Assembly: GCA_015143295.1 (NCBI GenBank)
Contig: CM026557.1
Location: 35,349,965 to 35,413,964 of the forward strand
Source: Tetracentron sinense
Lineage: Eukaryota > Streptophyta > Magnoliopsida > Trochodendrales > Trochodendraceae
Direction of reading: 5' to 3'
Length of the DNA stretch: 64,000 nucleotides
The first letter of the stretch is position 1, and each line of letters opens with the position of its first letter. Under the pieces are notes generated by a model. It was given only the letters and a program-made list of their open reading frames with translations. It searched no databases and was not told the origin of the DNA. Of this stretch, positions 57,594 through 64,000 are shown piece after piece. Made by a program: the position numbers and the translations under genes.

Positions 57594-57941
57594 TGTCTTG
57601 AGTCTCCACGACAGCAATATGAACAAGTATTAGGAGGAACTCTGGCACCGAGAAGCAAGAGTAACTTTTCTCTCGAATCAACCTGGATTTTCCTACCTCC
57701 ATCTCTGCTTGCTACTTCAGATGCAACTTTAGTGATCAAACATCAAGCCTTATTTGGGTTCTGTCCCAATGTTACGGACCAGTGTCCACAGTGTGGCAAT
57801 GCATCAACCAAGTTTCAGTTTCGGATCTTTTACTTGCAACAAGAGCACAAGAAGCAAAGACAGAACATGGTTACAGATCACATGTTGGATGGTTTATCCT
57901 ATAAAAGCGGATTTGGATCTGATATTTTAAACCCAGAATGA
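57594..57941 (+). CDS. Exon-like ORF, product not recognised (possible 3' terminal exon)
   Basis: A pyrimidine-rich stretch ending in TTTTGCAG precedes 57594, a good acceptor. The open frame reads CLESPRQQYEQVLGGTLAPR, then STWIFLPPSLLAT, LVIKHQALFGFCPN and DQCPQCGNAS, and stops at 57941. The CPQCGN motif could be a zinc-binding knuckle half but no partner pair is seen. The frame is protein-like and longer than chance would readily give. It may be a terminal exon of a plus-strand gene whose upstream part was displaced by the retrotransposon mosaic, or a pseudogene. The region 57240-57590 before it shows nothing assignable. Confidence 0.35.
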   Translation, partial: CLESPRQQYEQVLGGTLAPRSKSNFSLESTWIFLPPSLLATSDATLVIKHQALFGFCPNVTDQCPQCGNASTKFQFRIFYLQQEHKKQRQNMVTDHMLDGLSYKSGFGSDILNPE

Positions 57942-58366
57942 ATGTTAATGGGGTTAGGATAACTTGACACAAAATCTGGTTAGAAAGTGTTGAAAGTCTA
58001 GGCCAAGGATTACCACCACAGGTGGACTCTGAACTGAAAATAGAAGCCCCACGAAGAAAGACACTTTGAAGATGCATTCGCTTATGAATTTACAAGGCAG
58101 CTGGTTTGAGTAATAGCCAGCAACCTACTAAGAATTTACATTCCTCATCCTCAAACCACTCTGCTTTCCACACAAAGGCACATTTAGGAGATGAGAAAAA
58201 AGTAATCAGGAAAAAAAAACCATTATCAATTTCTCTCTCTACCACCTCTTGCTTTCTTCAACCATTAGTAAGATGAAAGCGGCCACATATACTTGATCAA
58301 CGTGACCTTCCGCATGATTGAAGCCTAAAATGTGAAAAACATAATTGGACTTGCAGATTGTTTGTG

Positions 58367-58499
58367 TTAATGAGCCAAGTCCTCACTCCCGACTCCAACG
58401 CTAGACTTGTCAACCATGTGCACATTGTACCGATCGTGTACCCTTGCCCGGTTCTCCGTCCACCACTGTTCTGCTTGTTTCTCACTAAACCGCTTCCGA
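58367..58499 (-). CDS. Last exon of a PRAF-type protein: C-terminal half of the BRX domain
   Basis: On the minus strand TGCAG precedes 58499. The exon completes a Ser codon begun in the previous exon, encodes RKRFSEKQAEQWWTENRARV, then HDRYNVHMVDKSSVGVGSED and LAH, and stops (TAA) at 58369-58367. RKRFSEKQAEQWWxENRxRV followed by YNV is the hallmark of the BREVIS RADIX domain, a protein-interaction module. The SSVGVGSEDLAH tail resembles what I recall from PH-RCC1-FYVE-BRX (PRAF/RLD) proteins, which act in vesicle trafficking and auxin-transport polarity. The frame and splice site are intact. The 3' UTR probably extends to about 58.0 kb. Confidence 0.88.
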
Positions 58500-58699
58500 C
58501 TGCATTCCAATTATTTAGGATTTAAGGTACCATTGTTTTAACTTCAAAAAGGAGGCAAAGATAACTCTATTCATTACTAACGAGAATGTGGTGCTATTAG
58601 ACCACAATCAATATTTCCCCAAGTCAATTCTAGTCCCACTTCAGATGCAGATAATGTTATAGGAAAAGAGGAAATGGACAGCAGATGGCTATAACATAC

Positions 58700-59055
58700 C
58701 TGAAGCGGACTCGTCTGAGATCTTTGACACCTCCGGGCAAGGATGTAAATGTAATGTAGACACCAGGCTCATCTTGCTCAACCCATTCATCTTGATTGGG
58801 TACGCCTTCAGTTCTGCTTCCATTCCTTGTTATTGCTTCAGAATGACCCAGTTTGTTCTGACTTGAATTTCGGTTACTAGTGATGCTTGATCCATTAGAA
58901 AGCACCAGGTTGCTCAATCCATTTGAATCTGGTTCATGGCAAGTCATTGGACCATTCAGTCGGTCAATGGCTGCATTGGAAACATCGCTGGAAGCAGGAT
59001 TGGAGCTAAAGGAAGAGAAGGAAGGTGATTTGCCGTTTCGAGCCATGTCCTTCAA
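58700..59055 (-). CDS. Penultimate exon of the PRAF-type protein: linker and start of the BRX domain
   Basis: The acceptor TAACAG lies before 59055 and the donor AG followed by GTATGT comes after 58700. The 356 nt encode 118 codons plus two bases: LKDMARNGKSPSFSSF at residues 1-16 (end of the coiled-coil region in the family), a Ser/Asn-rich linker (residues 17-85), then DEWVEQDEPGVYITFTSLPG, residues 89-108, and VKDLRRVRF, which starts the BRX domain. Splicing to 58499 preserves frame (AG + T = Ser). Compared with my memory of relatives, a few residues (ERLPxG-like) are missing after LKDMA, which may be lineage variation. PH, RCC1 and FYVE parts must lie beyond 64000. Confidence 0.88.
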
Positions 59056-59951
59056 CTGTTATGAGTACAAACAACAAGATGCCAATTCAGCAACAAGGAT
59101 CTCAAAAAAAGCACCAGTAACAGTAAAATTAATAGGAGTTTCCCAACTAAATAATCAGATCAGTTTGAAATACTATTCAAGCATTTTTCTTCAGTGCATC
59201 AAGCTTTCTGCTTCTTGAAGAGAAAATTGTCACATGTACAATATGGTTAGCCAAGGTTCGTGTTGTCTGGAACTAAAAGAACGCTCTTGCTGAGATTTAT
59301 CAATGACAAAGTATTAGGAATGTCCTTTCAGATATCCAACAGTAACACAGGTCGAAAATAGAATAACTCGTATTTGTATAATGTAATGACTTTGTTAAGT
59401 TTGTTTAATTAAATTAAATTATGTCCATTCAGATATCCACTCATAACACAGATTCAAACTCGTATTTCAGTGTTTTTTTTTCTAATCAAACTGAATTTCT
59501 AAGTGCAATTGAAGCCCATTTTGTGGGCTTGTTTTGCAAGACTGTCAGGGAATTCTAGGATCAGAATACCTGATTTCAGGGTTCACTCCCTTACAACCCA
59601 AAAACAATGTTCACTCCCTTGAGTAAGATAATTCAATGGTTCTACGAAAAGAGGCTAAACTGATGTAGTATTTGTTCTACTGTGCTATATGCTGTCAGTT
59701 CTTTAAACTTGTGTGGCTGTCATTTCCTTAGGAGCAGTGAAGTCAAAAAGTCGTCAAGGCCACCGCATCGCCTAGCCACGACCTTCATTGCCAAAGGCTT
59801 ATGGGGGCACTCGTCCAATTTTTAAAATTTGGACAGAACAAAAGGTAAATTTTGGTTACCTAGCCATGCCTAAGCAACACTTAGGCAAGGGCCTAGGGAA
59901 CCCCCTCTTGCCTAGGCATCACCTGATCACTATGACTACACTATTTAGGAG

Positions 59952-60159
59952 AAATGTTTTAAAACACGAAGGCATGAGGCGAGACATTACAACCTCAAGA
60001 TGCGTGAGATGTAAGCGTCGAGGCATGAGATGTAGGCCTCGAGGCATGCAAGCCTTACAAGAAAGCTTCATATTCTCTTATTTTAACAAATAAAATAAAA
60101 TATAAGAAAATTTACAAAAATATTCAACAAGTTAATGAAAAATTATTATTATTATACAT

Positions 60160-60196
<37 letters not shown>

Positions 60197-60766
60197 AGAG
60201 AGAGATATACATACATATACATATATTTGTATTTGTATACATTGTGTGAGTGAGTGTGGGCACATATGTACACATATGAACTATATAAATTATTTAACTA
60301 CCAAATATATATATATATAAGAAGGGCAAGAAAAGGCTGAAATTTAGATTTACTTTTTTGTTCATATTCATATTGAAGATGATGTTTAATCATCAATTCA
60401 TATGGTGAATTTATAATTTTAGTAAACAATGCAAAGAAGTCATGAACTACATTGTAGGCCAATGACTCCAAATTTTTGCAATGTCTACTTTATTTATTAT
60501 TAGTTGAAACAAATAACAAATGAAGTAAAAAAAGGCATTTAAGTATCAATTGTGGTTAGAACCATAATGTTAGTTAATCAATGAGGTGTGCACCATAGAC
60601 ATAAAGTGAGCCTTAAGGCGTGGGCGAATGCTTCATGATAGCCTCACACTTTGAGGCGTGAGCTTTATGGGATTTAAGCCTCATGATTGAGCCTCAAGGC
60701 GTTTTCCTCAAGCCTCACCTGAAGGCGATCCTCAAGGCATAAGCCTCACATGCCTTTTAAACATTG
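59952..60766. mobile_element. hAT MITE (815 bp)
   Basis: The left end AAATGTTTTAAAACACGAAG and inverted right end CAATGTTTAAAAGGCATGTG are flanked by TTTAGGAG (59944-59951) and CTTAGGAG (60767-60774), seven of eight matching. The subterminal region has GGCATGAGGCG / GCCTCAAGGC motifs. It contains an (AT)n run at 60167-60194. No transposase. Confidence 0.75.
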
Positions 60767-61039
60767 CTTAGGAGTTGTATATAATTACTTTGATCCGTAT
60801 GAGTCCAAATTTGTAGGTCCTGTTTTTCCAGATAGTTCAGCTAGAGTTAAGTTCTTAGGCAGAAGCAGCTCTGCCATAGTAATATTGTTACACATAAATT
60901 ATTTGATATCTTGAGCAGGCTATAACAGCCAGTTGCGGTTCATTGTGATTTAGAAGCTCAAAACAAGTGCTAAAGAAAACCGAATATGAGGATTTTCAGC
61001 ATATACTGATGATAAGGTAGTTCCTAGGATTAAATGTAA

Positions 61040-62230
61040 CTTTTTCATTGTCATTTCCTTATCCCAACTATTTGGGATCCGCAACACGAATCCTATTTCC
61101 CATCCTAGTCTATCAAGAGTCATATCTCGGTTAAAGCATGTTTTATCAAATCTTTTCTCAATATCTCCATTCACATCCTATTTATAATTTTTCTTGCCCT
61201 TTCAGAACCTTCAACTTGTATAAACTCACTCCTTACTTATGCTGTCATTAGTCTTCAATGAATGTGTCTAAATAATACCAATCGATTCTTCCTTAAATTA
61301 TAACATATTGAACTACTCCAGTGTTACCTAGGCACTTCAATTTTCCCAAATTTTGCCGTGCCGACACTTGGACACGACACGACACTCTATGGCACGACAC
61401 GACACTCCTTGGTACGTGCCTATACCATGTCGTAGTGACATCAACATTATGATTAGGTACATGGTGCTTCAAGTATGTTGTGTTATATTAAAAATACAAT
61501 TACAAGGAACTTTTTGTCCAATTGTGTTGCTGTTTTGGAAACATAGATGAAATTTTACTAGGGGAGCAGCGCCAACAACAACTATCAATATTTATGTCTC
61601 TTCTCTCTCTTGTTGTTCCTTTCTACTCCCTATGCGTATTTTTTTATAACTTAGGTATACATGTTTAAAAAAAAATTGGGCACTAGTGATCCCCTCTTTA
61701 AAAATTTTGAGTTATAATATATATTTAATCATTTAAAAAAAAGTGTACATCCGTGCTGCCGTATTTGGATTTTCAGAGCTTGCCGTGCCGAACACCCTTA
61801 GACACTTGGACACTTGGCACCCGTACCACGTGCCTAGGTAACACTGAACTACTCTCAAATTATCTTGAATGCACTCATATTTTGTCTTATCTTTCCTAAT
61901 TTTCCAATCATCCAACTCAGCATCCTCATCTTAGCTACACCCAACACATCATAGAGCATAGCTGAACTTTCTTGCTATTTGACAAAATTTTCCATTTACC
62001 TGATCGGAATGTGTCGGTCACATAACACTCCAGACACACATCTCTACTTTAGCCATCAGGCTCTAACTATATGGGTAACATCCACCTCAATCTCTCCATC
62101 TTTATGAATAACCAAGCTGAGATATCCGAACAGGTAGCTTTGAAATATCTCATGATAAACCTTAACTACCGTATGGCCCCAAAATCTCTTCGGCCTAATC
62201 ATCTGATCCCAAAACCTTTCCTATCTTCAT
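61040..62230 (-). mobile_element. RTE-clade LINE remnant (3' part of reverse transcriptase region)
   Basis: On the minus strand, phrases such as GEIEVDVTHIVRA, CVSGVLCDRHIPIR and AKMRMLSWMIGKL correspond to the C-terminal part of plant RTE LINE proteins (family: DEDVNHRIRAGW, LCDRRMPxRLKG, AEMRMLRWMCGxTR). Stops and frame changes are numerous, so it is old. The 3' end with ATCCCAAATAGTTGGGATAA is near 61060-61080. A hAT MITE splits it at 61319-61846. Confidence 0.7.
61319..61846. mobile_element. hAT MITE inserted into the RTE remnant
   Basis: Perfect 17-bp terminal inverted repeats (CAGTGTTACCTAGGCAC and its complement) with a perfect 8-bp target duplication AACTACTC (61311-61318 and 61847-61854). 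It is rich in GGACACGACACGACACT-like repeats. 528 bp, non-coding. Joining its flanks restores a continuous RTE-like sequence. Confidence 0.9.
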
Positions 62231-64000
62231 TCTAGCTAGAGCTTCTTTCATTTGTATAACAATTATGAAAAAATAATATGTTCTCTATTCTCTACAAAGT
62301 TAGCGTCTTCCCCTAGTCTGAGTTTTTGTATGCAATCTTTGTTTAGCAACTTTTGAAAATATCCTCTTCCTCTTAGTATCTTCATGTTTCACCACGATTG
62401 GATGGAATCACACTCCTACAAAATCTAGGTCCCTAATTTTCCTCTCTCTAATTCTTACAAGTTTATAGACATTTTTCCTTTTTTTTTTTTTTTTGTAATT
62501 ATGAATAACAAGAATTGTATTCAGAGGTAAAAGAAGAATATATAAAAGGAGAATGAAGCAATTTCCCCTGGGCGTGAACACAAAAGAGCTTACAAGATAG
62601 ACTTAGGAGTTGTCAGAAAACTGTTTGTGTTGAAAATGACACGGTAACTTAATGGAAGGAACTTAATTAGCTATAAGAAAATATCATGTTCGTTCATTCT
62701 TTATTGTTTACAGCTAAGTTTAATAGCTAATCGTACCCAATTTGGATAAAATCTCATTCACATCTAGAATGTCTTAGAAGAGCTTTGGATCAGTGTCCCA
62801 GGATTTTCTCCATTTACGTAATTTGACTCATTCCCTACAATATCTGCATTGAAAATCTACCAAGGATCCATCTAAAAATGGTGAACTATGGTTGTCTTTG
62901 ACCATTCATAAGAACTGGTCATTTAGGAGGGTGATCCAAGTCATCTGACTAAACAGTTTCATTCTTGCCTCAAGGTGACACTGTTATCCTGTCCACTGTA
63001 TATTGCTTCTACAAGAATTACATAAAAAGAGCAGATAGAACCTGCCAACGATGAACAGAGATCTACTTTAACCAGTATAAGGCTTTTCGTGAAACACAGA
63101 CACACAAGGAAGAGAAGAGAGGAGTAGGTTGAAGTATTATTCTCATTGTACCCAACAATTTGCCTTACAAAATCCTAGTCCTTAAGATCTTGTGGCGTAA
63201 AAGACTCATGGGTGAAAGATCATATCTGAACCATGTCTAAAGAGAGTTGGGATTTCATGGATGAAGTTTGTGTATCACCTCTTAGACAGTTCTTGAAAAT
63301 ACATTATACAACAGCAACTAGCAGATAAATAGGGAAGTAAAAAACTAGGATGTTTGGATTACGTAGAGATCTTACTGACGCAAGAGGCATTTGCAAGCAT
63401 GGCATAGAACTTTTTTATTTTTTTTCCTCCTCTTTCTAATAATGTCTCATAGCTAATACACTGAATAGGTTTGGCATAGGTGGAGACTACTCTTTTGATT
63501 AACCTCAAGTTTCTCTTTCCTTAATTCTTGTCCACGAAATGAGTAATCAAAACCTACGTAAGGGTAATGATGGTTACTCTTCATGAATTAATGGAAATAT
63601 AATATATGAGGTTTCTGGTCACCAGTTGACATGCGTATATTCCTACATCAAAGTGCATAAAAGCTATATTGCGAATATTATCAGGCAAATATGCTGCAAA
63701 TTTTATTTCCTCACTTGTAATCGTCACTTCCTCTAAACCCTTTTGTATATAGTAGAACAAAGTTCACTATTATGTTCATTGTGACCTAATTTTGTATTGT
63801 TCTTTCACAAATTTAGCTTTTCCTTTCATTCAGAAAACTATTAAACTGAAGTACTGTAAACCAACCCAAATTTAATGAGAAAATCAAAAGGTGTTAGAGC
63901 CAATCATGAATCAACTTCACAGCTCCATTAAAATGATATTTTTTTTATCATTGGAATCTTCAACCTGGAAAGAATACAGCACAATACCTTTGTGTAACCT

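Larger units (their letters stand above)
59056..64000 (-). other. Long intron of the PRAF-type gene (continues past the window)
   Basis: No exon of the coiled-coil, FYVE or RCC1 parts is visible between 59056 and the window end, so the intron before the LKDM exon exceeds 4.9 kb if the gene is intact. It holds two hAT MITEs, an RTE LINE remnant and, at about 62478-62497, a T-run that may be the A-tail of a minus-strand retroposon. From 62500 to 64000 I see no other defined feature. Truncation of the gene by rearrangement cannot be excluded. Confidence 0.5.

Noticed and set aside
59733-59930. Possible additional hAT MITE (CAGTGAAGTC ... CTGATCACTATG)
   Set aside because: CGCCTAGCC-type motifs and weakly similar ends are present, but terminal repeats are only a few bases and no 8-bp duplication was found.
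63361-63420. Cys-rich minus-strand stretch considered as a FYVE exon of the PRAF gene
   Set aside because: Translation gives scattered Cys residues without the R(R/K)HHCR core or the CxxC spacing of a FYVE domain.
1-64000. CRISPR arrays, bacterial operons, rRNA or intact tRNA genes
   Set aside because: No regular short repeat/spacer pattern, no ribosome-binding-site-led gene runs and no complete tRNA cloverleaf were seen. The only pol III-like signal is the SINE-like unit near 11.8 kb.

Overview
This is nuclear DNA of a flowering plant. It is A+T-rich, has split genes with GT/AG introns, and is dominated by plant transposons: Ty1/copia and Ty3/gypsy fossils, L1 and RTE LINEs, and hAT, Mutator and Harbinger MITEs. 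I cannot name the species. The protein families are general to angiosperms and nothing points to a grass.

Two host genes can be anchored, both on the minus strand and both running off the window. At the left edge lies the first coding exon (88-226) of a plant-specific TIGR01589 ('plant protein 1589') gene, with two candidate upstream 5' UTR exons (about 1.1-1.3 kb and 3.5-3.65 kb) and a G-box promoter near 3.7 kb. At the right lie the last two exons (58367-58499 and 58700-59055) of a PRAF-type (PH, RCC1, FYVE, BRX) protein, carrying the C-terminal BRX domain. The intron upstream of those exons continues past the window end, exceeds 4.9 kb and is full of transposons. A few other exon-like stretches (10.0-10.7, 15.7, 16.8-17.1 and 57.6-57.9 kb) have splice signals but no recognised product.

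Layout: 0-4.2 kb, 5' part of the TIGR01589 gene with MITEs and copia/L1 fragments. 4.2-9.8 kb, hAT and foldback MITEs, a 240-250 bp tandem repeat, an L1 LINE with RNase H (copy 1), and a three-level nest of MITEs. 9.8-17.5 kb, A+T-rich sequence with a SINE-like unit and a young, non-coding copia-type element with perfect 5-bp target duplication (11973-15376). 17.5-22.6 kb, a cluster of hAT, Harbinger and Mutator MITEs. 22.6-32.0 kb, LTR sequence and a broken Ty3/gypsy chromovirus (Tekay/Del-like, minus strand). 32.0-56.8 kb, a mosaic of broken Tat/Ogre-like gypsy elements, mainly plus strand, interrupted by a 2.2-kb unclassified insertion and by L1-RNase H copy 2 (50550-53713), ending in a 104-bp satellite array. 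57.2-64 kb, a G33 tract, an orphan exon-like ORF, the PRAF exons and an intron holding two hAT MITEs and an RTE LINE remnant.

The most informative signals outside the genes are: two consecutive 3'-tail hairpins shared by both L1-RNase H copies, one with a compensatory base change; a palindromic repeat array just upstream of the TATA box of the chromovirus LTR; MITEs that supply CACGTG motifs around the TIGR01589 promoter; and the nest of MITEs with readable target duplications, which gives an insertion order. I saw no tRNA, rRNA or CRISPR array. All coordinates and comparisons were made by eye.
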